Positions 53,423-62,049 of a stretch of 64,000 nucleotides of DNA are shown one piece after another. The position numbers and the translations under genes were made by a program. Source of the DNA: Flagellimonas nanhaiensis (GTDB lineage: Bacteria > Bacteroidota > Bacteroidia > Flavobacteriales > Flavobacteriaceae); the NCBI RefSeq assembly GCF_003382275.1, contig NZ_QTJX01000001.1, forward strand, positions 992,001 to 1,056,000, given 5' to 3'. The notes beneath the pieces were generated by a model, which ran no database searches, was not told where the DNA came from, and was given only the letters and a program-made list of their open reading frames with translations. Within the stretch, counting starts at the first letter, position 1, and each line of letters begins with the position of its first letter.

Positions 53423-54591
53423 TCGGAGTAGAGGAAGTGCAGGATTTGCAAAAGGAGTTTGGTAACCTATTTGAAATAGACGCCAATTTGGACCGATTGG
53501 TACGAAGGATTGAGCTGTTGAGCTACATCAACCCCTTGAACATTGAAAAGGAAAAACATCGTTTTTTTGCTTCAAAATATACGGCCACACCAAACTTTAA
53601 GTACCCTAAGCTTAAATTCAACCCATATAAGTTGCACCGCTTGTTCTTTTCGCAGCGTTTGGAACGTATTACGGATGACCAGATACGGCAATTGTACCAA
53701 GAGGTCATCTATTATTATTCCAATATGGTGCAATGTATTGAGACCATTGGCAAGGGTAAAAACTTTTACTATAACTCCCTACGGGTTTATGGTACACCTA
53801 CCGAGCGGGATGTGCAAAATGCCAGGTATATCCTTCATTTTGCAGACGAACCTGAGTCTTTGGATATGGAAAAAACATTTTCTTCTGAAGAAGCACGGGC
53901 ATATTTTGAGGAGGCTGCAAAACAGTATGAGTTTCCACTTAAAGTCAAATTTTCGCATAACATTGCCGCTGAGGCCATGGTAAGTAATAGCTCTCAATCC
54001 CTATTGATCAAAAAGAACATCAAGTTCAGCAAAAACCAATTGCTCACTTTGGCCAATCATGAAATTGGAGTGCACTTGGTTACCACTTATAATGGGTTGC
54101 TCCAACCCCTGAAAATTTTTTCCAACGGATTGCCCAAAAATGTGGAGACTCAAGAGGGGCTCGCCGTGTTCAGTGAATATATGGGAGGGGCACTTACTTT
54201 AAAAAGACTAAAAGAATTAGCTTACAGGGTTTTAGCTGCCGATAGTTTAATTAAAGGTTACTCTTTTTCGGATACCTTTGATTTGATTCATGGGCAATAC
54301 AAACTCAATAAAAACGAGGCTTTTGGTATAACGCTAAGGGCGCATCGCGGTGGAGGTTTTACCAAGGATCATTTATACCTCAGCGGACTCAGAAAAATTT
54401 ACAAGCGCTATCAAAAAGAAGAAAGCTTGGATGTCCTACTCACAGGAAAGGTGGCTTTGGAGAATGAGGACACTATCAAATACCTAAAAACCTTGGGATT
54501 GGTTCAACCTATTACACATCAATGCTATTCATTTACCCAAAAGTTGAACACCAACAAAACGTTGGATTTTATCTTGAACAACTTAAAGTAA
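53419..54591 (+). CDS. QEGLA-motif metallopeptidase (DUF1704, MATCAP-like)
   Basis: A 390-residue protein of the DUF1704 / TIGR02421 family, once labelled flavohaemoglobin expression-modulating. It has the HEIGVH motif (His214, Glu215, His219; HExxxH type) and the QEGLA motif (Glu246), which form the metallopeptidase site in the related human tubulin carboxypeptidase MATCAP. The rest is helical with FYYNSLRVYGTPTERD. The gene overlaps the previous one by 4 bases (ATGA), and the three genes 51571-54591 are tightly coupled. The substrate is not known; carboxypeptidase action is inferred from the eukaryotic relative. Confidence 0.86.
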   Translation: MIGVEEVQDLQKEFGNLFEIDANLDRLVRRIELLSYINPLNIEKEKHRFFASKYTATPNFKYPKLKFNPYKLHRLFFSQRLERITDDQIRQLYQEVIYYYSNMVQCIETIGKGKNFYYNSLRVYGTPTERDVQNARYILHFADEPESLDMEKTFSSEEARAYFEEAAKQYEFPLKVKFSHNIAAEAMVSNSSQSLLIKKNIKFSKNQLLTLANHEIGVHLVTTYNGLLQPLKIFSNGLPKNVETQEGLAVFSEYMGGALTLKRLKELAYRVLAADSLIKGYSFSDTFDLIHGQYKLNKNEAFGITLRAHRGGGFTKDHLYLSGLRKIYKRYQKEESLDVLLTGKVALENEDTIKYLKTLGLVQPITHQCYSFTQKLNTNKTLDFILNNLK

Positions 54592-54628
54592 ACCAGGAAA
54601 CCCAAAGTTTTCGGATTTCCCAGTTTTT
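54590..54628 (+). terminator. Terminator at the end of the ligase-peptidase operon
   Basis: An imperfect hairpin (arms around AAACCAGGAAACCC and GGATTTCCCAGTTT with small internal loops) is followed by TTTTT. It overlaps the stop of the QEGLA gene. Confidence 0.6.
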
Positions 54629-54634
54629 ATGTTC

Positions 54635-56674
54635 TTAAAGTGAAATATACCTTCCTCTTGGGTATTTAACCTTGAAGGAGAACTGTTCCTTTTTGCTTTC
54701 TTTTGGAGACAGGGCTAGGTTCCAGGTCAATAATCCTTTTTTTGAATCAAATTCCGCATTATTGGTGATGATATCATCCACCTTGATTTCCTTATTTTGG
54801 GATTTGGGAATACGGTCCATCACTTTTAGGTTAATGGATATATTTTTATTGTTCTTGATTTCCAAATTGTAGGTTCGGTCCAGAATCCTGTTGCTTCCTG
54901 TGAACGATTTACTTTTGAAATTACGGTCTTGCTGTCTGGAAACAGTTATGTTATTGTCCATTCCCAAGGAAAGAACCATTTCTTTTTTGGTGGTATAGGG
55001 GTCCAAGGTGGTTTTTCCGGCATAGGCATCCTCAAAGTAAATATTGGCTTCGCCAGGTAGTAGTTGGTGTTGCTCCCAGTCCTTGAAGCTTGCGGTAAGA
55101 AAAACATTTTCGTCAATCACGGGTGCAGCAAAATACTCGTAACTGGCAGGCATTTTAAAGCTGTTGATTTCAATTGCAGTGATATCACCATCTGAAGTAA
55201 TGGAGTACGGTTTTTTGATAACAAACTCTGTTTTGGTGGCACCTTCTTTTGTATGGCTTTTTTTGGTGGTGATTACAACCACACCATGGACTCCTCGGGA
55301 ACCGTAAATGACCGATGCATTGTCTCCTTTAAGAATCTCAATGTTTTGGATTTCATTTGCATCAAGATCTCCTTCAGAAAATCCACTCATGGGGATACCA
55401 TCAATAATGTAAAGAGGTTTAGGAGGTAATTTTTGTTCCTGTCTTGTGGTAAATGAATTGGCTCCTCTAATTCTTACTCCTGTAGCACTTCCAGACAAAC
55501 CTCCATAGCCAGTTACAACTACTTCGTCCAGCTGTGCTGCGTCTTCTTCCAGACTAATGTTCATAATTGAGGAATATAGGGGCAACTCCTGGGTATGCAT
55601 GCCAATGTATGAGAAGACCAATTCCTGTCCAAAGGGAATGTCCAGAGAATAATTACCGTCAAAATCCGTGGATGTTCCGTGACTAGTTCCCTTTATGACT
55701 ACGTTGACACCCGGCAAAGGTAATCCGGAATTATCTGTAACCGTCCCTACCACTTTTTTTACATTGGGATTAAAAGCATACCCCTTTTTCTTGGCAGCGG
55801 GGGAGTACCTTCTTTGGTAAGAACTTACAAAATTCAGGTATTTGGACTCCAACCGGGGTTTGGCAATATTATAATTGGGATTTCCAGTGGAAAGTACCAC
55901 CTTAACATTGTTCCAATCCTGTCCTGTTTTCTGGTATACATTGGCTTTGTATGCCAAATTAAGTGGGGTATTAAGTCCAGAGGATTTAATATCATAATTT
56001 GGGACCCAACCCGCATCCTGCACCAAATAGCTCAGGGTTACATCTAAAGATGTAGCTATAGGCGCGCTGAACTTTATGATGATTTCCCCTTGTTGTTCTT
56101 CAGGAGCATTGTTCACCTCAGCTAATTGTTTTTGGAGTGCTGTGATTTCCATTTTTAATGCATTGATATCCAAATTGGCAGTAAAAATTTCATTTTTGAT
56201 AGCCGTAATCCTTTCACGGTAATACTGGCTTATCTGCTTTACCTTTTCCAGGCTTAGAGCTTGGTTGTCCGTGCTTACCAGTCGGTTTGTGGTAATCACC
56301 TTTTGCTCTTCTTCCAAACCGGCTATGGTATTGTTAAGCAGGGCAATCTTGAGTTCTAAACTCTTGATTTCGTTTTCCCACTGCTTCACCTCGGGATTAC
56401 TTTCATTTTGGTCCAGATAATTGATATCATAGCTTATGGATAGAATGCTCACAGCATTGAGCCCAGAAATTTGAATACTACTTTCATCAATTTTATGGGA
56501 TAGTCCCGTGAAAACAACCTGATTGTTGCCCTCCTTGAGTTGACAACTAGCAGTTCTGGTAATCTGTGCGCCGCTTAGATATACGGTGACCTCTTTTATT
56601 TTTGAAGGCACTTCAGAATCATGGGCAAAACAAACAAATGGGAAAAACAATAGGAGTAGAACAAGATTTTTCAT
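54635..56674 (-). CDS. DUF4139/DUF4140 protein with inserted SusC-like plug and carboxypeptidase-regulatory-like domain
   Basis: A 679-residue secreted protein starting at the ATG at 56672-56674 with signal peptide LVLLLLFFPFVCFA. Order: DUF4140 (~20-125), coiled coil (~92-190), first half of DUF4139 (~200-285), a CarboxypepD_reg-like domain (~305-375: KVVGTVTDNSGLPLPGVNVV), a TonB plug-like domain (~380-472: LDEVVVTGYGG, IDGIPM, IEILKGDNASVIYGSRG) and the second half of DUF4139 (~480-679). A plug without a beta barrel inside another domain is unusual. Mucoidy-inhibitor-like proteins have no known reaction. It has a promoter at 56699-56725. Confidence 0.82.
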   Translation of the reverse strand: MKNLVLLLLFFPFVCFAHDSEVPSKIKEVTVYLSGAQITRTASCQLKEGNNQVVFTGLSHKIDESSIQISGLNAVSILSISYDINYLDQNESNPEVKQWENEIKSLELKIALLNNTIAGLEEEQKVITTNRLVSTDNQALSLEKVKQISQYYRERITAIKNEIFTANLDINALKMEITALQKQLAEVNNAPEEQQGEIIIKFSAPIATSLDVTLSYLVQDAGWVPNYDIKSSGLNTPLNLAYKANVYQKTGQDWNNVKVVLSTGNPNYNIAKPRLESKYLNFVSSYQRRYSPAAKKKGYAFNPNVKKVVGTVTDNSGLPLPGVNVVIKGTSHGTSTDFDGNYSLDIPFGQELVFSYIGMHTQELPLYSSIMNISLEEDAAQLDEVVVTGYGGLSGSATGVRIRGANSFTTRQEQKLPPKPLYIIDGIPMSGFSEGDLDANEIQNIEILKGDNASVIYGSRGVHGVVVITTKKSHTKEGATKTEFVIKKPYSITSDGDITAIEINSFKMPASYEYFAAPVIDENVFLTASFKDWEQHQLLPGEANIYFEDAYAGKTTLDPYTTKKEMVLSLGMDNNITVSRQQDRNFKSKSFTGSNRILDRTYNLEIKNNKNISINLKVMDRIPKSQNKEIKVDDIITNNAEFDSKKGLLTWNLALSPKESKKEQFSFKVKYPRGRYISL

Positions 56675-56698
56675 AACGGTGTGGTTTAAGTTATGATT

Positions 56699-56725
56699 CA
56701 AACCTATACCAAAACGTATCTCCAA
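56699..56725 (-). promoter_or_regulatory. Promoter of the DUF4139 fusion gene
   Basis: On the minus strand TAGGTTTG (56699-56706) matches the -7 consensus, with a TTG 16 bases upstream (56723-56725); spacing is slightly short. The start codon follows 24 bases later. Confidence 0.5.
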
Positions 56726-56783
56726 AAAATCAATAATTAGGCAAATGGGTATTCTGGGCTAGGGAAGGAGTAATATAAGTGAG

Positions 56784-57191
56784 TTAACCCAAAAACTTGG
56801 CCTGTAACTCGGGTGTGGGAATCATACAGGCCTCTTTTTTGCCAAACCATCGGTAGCGGTTTCGAGCAACAAAATCATAAATAGCATCCCGAAAAGTCTT
56901 GGGAATCCAGGTAAACAAGGACAGGGCTTTCCAAAACCCTCCAAAACCTTGGCCGATTTCAAGAGCTGCATCGGACTTGGTGTAGTAGGCCATTCCTGGT
57001 TCTATGAGAATGATAGAATCCACTTTGGAAGTATCAATTCCACGTTCTGCTACCAACTCCTCCCCAATTTTGCTTTGCAGGGCGGCGTAGCGAAACATGT
57101 CCTTTTTGTCCCTTTTTATGATAAACTGTACGGCCCCATTGCAGAGGTTGCAGACCCCATCAAAAAGTATGATTTTTTTTCCCTCTTCCAC
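56784..57191 (-). CDS. DCC family thiol-disulfide oxidoreductase
   Basis: A 135-residue protein of the DCC family (DUF393) with the FDGVCNLCN motif, whose Cys pair and preceding Asp give the family its name, at the N-terminus. It continues with FIIKRDKKDMFRYAALQS and a basic C-terminus (FVARNRYRWFGKKEACMIP). A predicted thiol-disulfide role is based on the motif; no electron-transfer partner is adjacent. Confidence 0.88.
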   Translation of the reverse strand: MEEGKKIILFDGVCNLCNGAVQFIIKRDKKDMFRYAALQSKIGEELVAERGIDTSKVDSIILIEPGMAYYTKSDAALEIGQGFGGFWKALSLFTWIPKTFRDAIYDFVARNRYRWFGKKEACMIPTPELQAKFLG

Positions 57192-57308
57192 ACTGCAAAG
57201 ATAAGAGCTAAGAAATGAAAATCTATCCGGCAGGTTTTTTCAAACATCGCTTTTAAAGTTTTGCCCCAAAAGATGCAACATTGTGGGAGCAGCGCATGTT
57301 CGACAATA

Positions 57309-58049
57309 TCAGTAACCAGCAAGTTTTATTATTTCATTTGGCTTAAGATTGCTCAATTCCAAAATACTTTTTCCTGAATCAAGCATCGCTTTCCTGATTA
57401 AAAAATTTCCTGCCCTATAACCAATATAAGTTCTCCCATCTGGATGCTCACCCATTACCCAATCGGAATAACTTGCGTCCAAAGGAAGGGCCAAGATCTC
57501 CTTAACCCAATTATCAGCTTCGCTGGTATAGGCATTAACCTTTTGGACGTTTCCAGTATATATTTCAGTAAATGCAACGGCCAAGCCTTCATTGACCATG
57601 GCATTGGGTATTCCATAACTAAATTTGTTGTCCTTGATGGCCCAACCACGCGATAAATGATGGAACTCGTGAAAAATGGTACCTCTTAGGCCTGAACTTA
57701 TTGAATCAATTATTCCTTTTTGATATTTGTGTGATATTTGGACAATGACCATAGGAGGGAAGTTTGTTTCTGTTCTTCCAGTTACTCCATCAACCATATC
57801 AAGGTCCCAATCCACATTTTCAACAACTACCTTAATACTGTCTGGTAGATTTGGTAGCAGATTCCGCACTTCTTTTTCTGAATCGATGATTATTTCACGG
57901 ATAAAATCCTTTTGTGGTTCAGAAAAATTGACAGCGTCTTCTTGGAAGATAATTTCAACTTTTGCCGATGGATGCTTCTTTGAAATGGAATTGCAGGAAA
58001 TAATACAAGCTAATGGGGTGATTAAAAGCAGGCTCTTGAGTAAGTGCAT
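57309..58049 (-). CDS. DUF2268-like putative zinc protease lipoprotein
   Basis: A 246-residue protein with a lipobox (ACIISC, Cys19) and a gluzincin-like site: HEFHH (127-131) and NEGLA (Glu154) 23 residues later, as in DUF2268. It is probably anchored to the outer membrane and could be a protease or chaperone of unknown substrate. No adjacent partner genes were found. Confidence 0.82.
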   Translation of the reverse strand: MHLLKSLLLITPLACIISCNSISKKHPSAKVEIIFQEDAVNFSEPQKDFIREIIIDSEKEVRNLLPNLPDSIKVVVENVDWDLDMVDGVTGRTETNFPPMVIVQISHKYQKGIIDSISSGLRGTIFHEFHHLSRGWAIKDNKFSYGIPNAMVNEGLAVAFTEIYTGNVQKVNAYTSEADNWVKEILALPLDASYSDWVMGEHPDGRTYIGYRAGNFLIRKAMLDSGKSILELSNLKPNEIIKLAGY

Positions 58050-58175
58050 TTTGTTCTTGGTTTTTGAAATGAAGACAACTCAAAAAGAATAATGTTACAA
58101 CAGAGGGCATTTTTTTAAATAAAAGGTTTAAGAGCCTCTTTAAATCCAAACATTCAATGTGTATCCACATCTGGT

Positions 58176-59153
58176 CTAAAGAATAAGATTGAACAAATAC
58201 CCCGAAGCAATAATACAGAGTGCAACGACACTGAAAAAAATGGCAATGAGTTTTAAGGTCATCACTTTTTTTAAGAGCAGGGCTTCTGGCAGCGATAGGC
58301 CAACCACTCCCATCATAAAAGCTATAGCAGTTCCCAATGGAATTCCTTTGGCCACCAACACCTGAACAATAGGAAGTACGCCAGACGCATTGGAATACAT
58401 GGGGATGGCCAAAATCGTGGCCAGAGGAACCGCAAAAAGATTGTCTTTGTCCATGTATCTTTCAAAAAAACCTTCTGGAATATAGCCGTGCATCAATCCG
58501 CCGATGGCAATTCCAACCATAACATACGGGGTAATACCTTTTAGGATTTTTATAACCTCTTTCCAGATGATAGGCAAACGTTGTTTGAAGCTTTTCCTTT
58601 CCATCTGAAATAGGTCTTGCTCTTTTTGGGCGTTGGCCAAAACTTCTTTTACCCAAGGCGTTAAATAGCGTTCTAATTTCAAACTTTGAAGAATGATGCC
58701 CGATATGGTACCCAATAATACCCCACTGATTACATATATTATGGTTGTCTTTACCCCGAACAGTCCAACAAAGAGTCCAATGGCCACTTCATTGACCAAG
58801 GGAGAAGTGATCAAAAAAGAAAAGGTTACGCCCAATGGAATACCACCCCTTACAAAACCGATAAATAATGGAACCGATGAACACGAACAAAAAGGCGTTA
58901 CTATTCCAAAAAGACTTGCCATGAGGTATTCCAACCCGAATAGTTTATTTCGTGAGAGATAGTTCTTGACCCGATCTATTGGAAAATAACTATTGACAAT
59001 GCCCATGAAAAAAATGACAACAAAAAGTAAGATTAAAATCTTGACAGTGTCATAGATAAAGAAGTTGAGGGCTTCGGCCAAATGTTGTCCATTGTTCAAA
59101 TTCAACAATTCGTAGACCAACCAGTCAGCTAGGTTTTGTATCCAATCAAACAT
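58176..59153 (-). CDS. Permease of the DUF318/ArsP family
   Basis: A 325-residue permease with about eight to ten membrane helices. It carries the FCSCSSVPL motif (Cys pair) and TSPLVNEVAIGLF typical of ArsP-like exporters that remove trivalent organoarsenicals. It follows the thioredoxin gene by 9 bases in an operon headed by an ArsR regulator, which supports a toxic-metalloid role. The exact substrate is not proven. Confidence 0.9.
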   Translation of the reverse strand: MFDWIQNLADWLVYELLNLNNGQHLAEALNFFIYDTVKILILLFVVIFFMGIVNSYFPIDRVKNYLSRNKLFGLEYLMASLFGIVTPFCSCSSVPLFIGFVRGGIPLGVTFSFLITSPLVNEVAIGLFVGLFGVKTTIIYVISGVLLGTISGIILQSLKLERYLTPWVKEVLANAQKEQDLFQMERKSFKQRLPIIWKEVIKILKGITPYVMVGIAIGGLMHGYIPEGFFERYMDKDNLFAVPLATILAIPMYSNASGVLPIVQVLVAKGIPLGTAIAFMMGVVGLSLPEALLLKKVMTLKLIAIFFSVVALCIIASGYLFNLIL

Positions 59154-59162
59154 GGTTAGCTG

Positions 59163-59456
59163 TTAACAGCAATTGTTTTGGGAACCACGACTTGAATTGT
59201 ACATATGTCCGGTTTCTTTGGTTTTTAAAAGTTCCAATACTTCATTCTTGCCTGGAACTCTTCCCTTAAGGGCAATTACATCATCGATTACCAGTGCTGG
59301 CGTGAGCATTACATTGAATTTCATTATGTCCATTAGGTCCTCCACCTTTTCTATAGTGGCATCAATCTGGTTTTCATTAACAACTTCCTGAACGACCTTT
59401 GTCATTGTTTTACATTTTGGACAGCCAGTGCCTAAAATTTTAATTGTTGTGCTCAT
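59163..59456 (-). CDS. Small thioredoxin-fold protein
   Basis: A 97-residue thioredoxin-like protein with the active-site GCPKC near the N-terminus (IKILGTGCPKCKTM) and a Cys-rich end (NNCC). It is of the type found between ArsR and DUF318 permease genes. The start is the ATG at 59454-59456; in-frame codons upstream lie in the operator region. It may reduce or chaperone the metalloid for export. Confidence 0.88.
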   Translation of the reverse strand: MSTTIKILGTGCPKCKTMTKVVQEVVNENQIDATIEKVEDLMDIMKFNVMLTPALVIDDVIALKGRVPGKNEVLELLKTKETGHMYNSSRGSQNNCC

Positions 59457-59472
59457 GTGCATTAATTTGTTT

Positions 59473-59488
59473 ATCGCAAATAAACGAT
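59473..59488. promoter_or_regulatory. Second copy of the ArsR-type operator
   Basis: ATCGCAAATAAACGAT repeats the site at 59820-59835 except for two bases in the middle, and is flanked by TT on the left and TT on the right in both copies. It lies in the 50-base gap between arsR and the thioredoxin gene, so that the two downstream genes may have their own regulated start. Confidence 0.7.
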
Positions 59489-59506
59489 TTGATTGCAAAA
59501 AAAATA

Positions 59507-59812
59507 TCAATCAAAAAATTGTTGGAAAAGGACTTTGGCAATTTTCCAGTTTTCTTGATTGATGCAGTATTTTATTTTCGGTGGCTTTAATTCACCCTGA
59601 ATAAGCCCGGCATTTTTTAATTCTTTCAAATGTTGTGAAACTGTGGACTGGGAAATCGGTAATAAGTCCACCAAATCCCCAGTAAAGCAGCACGATTGAT
59701 TTTCAAGAAGCTTTAAAATGGCAATACGGGTAGGATGCCCCAAAGCTTTGGCATATTTGGCCAAGGCTTCGGTGTCCGGTTCGTAGGCTATTTGTTCTAA
59801 ACTTCTCTTCAT
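59507..59812 (-). CDS. ArsR family metalloregulator
   Basis: A 101-residue winged-helix repressor: LAKYAKALGHPTRIAILKLL, then Cys41-Cys42 in ENQSCCFTGDLVD (likely metalloid-binding), and the recognition helix LPISQSTVSQHLKELKNAGLI. In the family, As(III) or related metal ions release the repressor from DNA. It heads the arsR-thioredoxin-permease operon and its own operator lies just upstream. Confidence 0.92.
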   Translation of the reverse strand: MKRSLEQIAYEPDTEALAKYAKALGHPTRIAILKLLENQSCCFTGDLVDLLPISQSTVSQHLKELKNAGLIQGELKPPKIKYCINQENWKIAKVLFQQFFD

Positions 59813-59819
59813 ATTGCTT

Positions 59820-59850
59820 ATCGCAAATTTACGATTAATATTTAGAACAA
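59820..59850 (-). promoter_or_regulatory. Promoter and operator of the arsR operon
   Basis: ATCG-N8-CGAT (59820-59835) is a near-perfect palindrome around TAAATTTG, the -7 box (59824-59831 on the minus strand). A TTG lies 16 bases upstream (59848-59850). ArsR bound here would cover the -7 box. Confidence 0.72.
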
Positions 59851-59872
59851 TATATATGCTTATTCCATTTTA

Positions 59873-61318
59873 CTATTTTTTTGGGATATTGTTTTTTAAA
59901 AAATTATATAAGTTTGGCGCCCCCGATCGGTTGTTGCACAATACAACGAGTACTAAATCGGATTCGGGAAAATAAATCAGCTCTGAAGTATTCCCAACAT
60001 TTACACCACTATGTCCAATGTTTAGGATGGACTCATAATTAACTTCCAACCCAAGACCCTGAAAATCGTCTCCTCCTCGTTTAACAAGTGGAGCATACAA
60101 CAAACCTTTATGTGCTTCATCCAACAGATCATCTGTATTTTTTATAGTTTCAAAAAGCTTGTATAGGTCATCTACGGTACTATTTAACTGAGCAGCGGCA
60201 CTCACTCTTCCAAAGAAAGAGGGATATTCGGAATAATCTTTAAGCCCACCATGTTTAAGGTCATAGCGATATGGATTTGCAGTCCCTGCTTTAGAAAAAG
60301 ATGTGTCGGACATTCCAACTGTTTCAAAAACATTTATTTTGAAGTATTGCTCCAAATTTAACCCTGTAACCTTCTCTATAATAACCCCTAACAAGTCATA
60401 TCCTTGGTTGGAATAATTCCATTTCCCAGAAGGGTTGAAATCGCCAAAACTGTCCCACTTTGGTAATTGTTCAAGATGGATATCGTATACCTCTTTTAGG
60501 GAGTTTGTTTTTTCGATTTGCTCCCTGAATCCATCAATATTTTTCAATTTGTAGTCAGAGGTATGGGTCAACAATTGATAGATTGTAATTTTTTCGGAAA
60601 TGTTTTTGGGCAGTTCAGGTAAATACTTTTCGATGGGAGCAAATAGATCAAGTTTTCCATTTTGAACCAATTGTAAAATAGCTATGGCCGTAATCGGTTT
60701 GGTAATCGAAACAATATCAAACCTTGTACTTAGAGTATTCAGCTCGTTTTCTTCAATATTTTTAAATCCGTACGCTTTGCTATGGATGATTTTTCCGTGT
60801 TGAGCCAGTAAAACCGATCCCTGAAACAAATTGTGTTGCTCATTAAGGGTAAGGTAATTGGTCAACCTGTCCAGAAACTCTTCATTTGAAGGTGCGGGAG
60901 TGGAAGTATTGGGTGGCTGCATTCCCAATAACATGCCCACAGCCTTAATCTTTTGATTATCGGAATTCAAGATAAATTCAGGCGCAAACCAGGCTTTGCT
61001 CATGGTACCTTGAAGCCAGACTTCAAGGTCATTGGGTTTATTTATGGATAGCGAATGTAGTTTTACCGGACCAAATCTGTGATAGATGTCCATCCAGTAT
61101 TCTGTTTTTTCATCTAGATAGGCACTGTCAGTATTTGCATAATGTGTTTTGGCAAATGTTTTGATTTCTATTTGTAGCCCAGTATTGTAAGCTCTAATAA
61201 AGTCCTGAAAGACTTTTGAGCTTGGTGTTTCTGGCCATGTAAAGTTGGTTTGGGAAAAAGTTGTAGTAACTGATAGAAGGGTAATAAAGACAGACAGACA
61301 GCTTCTGAGGTATTGCAT
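59873..61318 (-). CDS. Serine hydrolase of the beta-lactamase (class C-like) family, secreted
   Basis: A ~481-residue protein starting at the ATG at 61316-61318 with a signal peptide (LRSCLSVFITLLSVTTTFSQ). The SxxK motif is SITK, the YxN motif is YSNQG, and the HxG motif is HSGVN. Extra N-terminal sequence (~120 residues) precedes the hydrolase domain. It could be a peptidase, esterase or amidase; specificity is unreadable. It is a single gene. Confidence 0.88.
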   Translation of the reverse strand: MQYLRSCLSVFITLLSVTTTFSQTNFTWPETPSSKVFQDFIRAYNTGLQIEIKTFAKTHYANTDSAYLDEKTEYWMDIYHRFGPVKLHSLSINKPNDLEVWLQGTMSKAWFAPEFILNSDNQKIKAVGMLLGMQPPNTSTPAPSNEEFLDRLTNYLTLNEQHNLFQGSVLLAQHGKIIHSKAYGFKNIEENELNTLSTRFDIVSITKPITAIAILQLVQNGKLDLFAPIEKYLPELPKNISEKITIYQLLTHTSDYKLKNIDGFREQIEKTNSLKEVYDIHLEQLPKWDSFGDFNPSGKWNYSNQGYDLLGVIIEKVTGLNLEQYFKINVFETVGMSDTSFSKAGTANPYRYDLKHGGLKDYSEYPSFFGRVSAAAQLNSTVDDLYKLFETIKNTDDLLDEAHKGLLYAPLVKRGGDDFQGLGLEVNYESILNIGHSGVNVGNTSELIYFPESDLVLVVLCNNRSGAPNLYNFLKNNIPKK

Positions 61319-61470
61319 AGAAGTTCGTATTTGCAAAGAAGGACTGATTATTTTGGTCCATGTTGCAAATTGTACGACTCAATGAGCAATCGAGAAGTTT
61401 ACGCTCTAAGAGAAGAGGAATTCAATTGGTCAAAATATTGGAGGGCAAGGGGGGAAGTTGTAGTGATGTT

Positions 61471-61767
61471 TTACTTTGTAAAATCATCCACTTCCTTAAA
61501 TATTTCCACAGAGACTCGTTCTCCCAAATCATGCATGGACTTCATTTGACTAGGTTTACTGTTCTGCCAAAATCTCTCCCAATCTTCAATTTTGTCCCAT
61601 CTTGCAATGGTCTTTATTTGTCCTGGGTCTGTATCGCTTTGAAGCATAAAACTACCCCGTGCTCCTTTTACCTCTTTATGGATTGTAGTGGTGGTTATTT
61701 TCCAGGTTTCAATAAAAAGCTCCAAGTTTTCCGGAGGTACCTGCCAAGTGTATACAATTCGAATCAT
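61471..61767 (-). CDS. Antibiotic biosynthesis monooxygenase (ABM) domain protein
   Basis: A 98-residue ferredoxin-like-fold protein with VYTWQVPPENLELFIETWK at the start, GARGSFMLQSDTDPGQIKTIARW and a Trp-rich WERFWQ segment. ABM proteins are small oxygenases or heme-degrading enzymes in some cases, but many are structural or of unknown function. No cofactor residues can be judged. Confidence 0.82.
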   Translation of the reverse strand: MIRIVYTWQVPPENLELFIETWKITTTTIHKEVKGARGSFMLQSDTDPGQIKTIARWDKIEDWERFWQNSKPSQMKSMHDLGERVSVEIFKEVDDFTK

Positions 61768-61863
61768 GTTAGGGGTATTTGGAATTGGTTGCTTGGTGCA
61801 AGATAGTGCTCATTGCCGGTACGGGCCAAGAAACAGTTCTGCCAATTTATTTGCGATGCGTAT

Positions 61864-61950
61864 GTCATTTCGAGCAAGCGTAGCGACGAGAAATCTAATG
61901 AATCTGAAAAGATTTCTCCATCGTCCTTACACTCCTCTTGTCGAAATGAC
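61864..61950. repeat. Dispersed palindromic repeat, copy 2a
   Basis: Begins GTCATTTCGAGCAAGCG and ends TCGAAATGAC, an inverted pair. The inner part AGAAATCTAATGAATC is shared with the copy at 63940. Confidence 0.8.
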
Positions 61951-61968
61951 ATTGGTTTGCAACGAGAA

Positions 61969-62019
61969 ATCTTTAGATTTCTCAATCGTCCGCCTTTGGC
62001 GAACTCATTTCGAAATGAC
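61969..62019. repeat. Dispersed palindromic repeat, copy 2b (left end missing)
   Basis: Starts within the element at CAACGAGAAATCTTTAGATT, carries the subtype with AGAAATCTTTAGATTTCT, and ends ATTTCGAAATGAC. It directly follows copy 2a. Confidence 0.7.
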
Positions 62020-62049
62020 CAGGGTTTGCCGTTATGCGTGAATGAGGTG

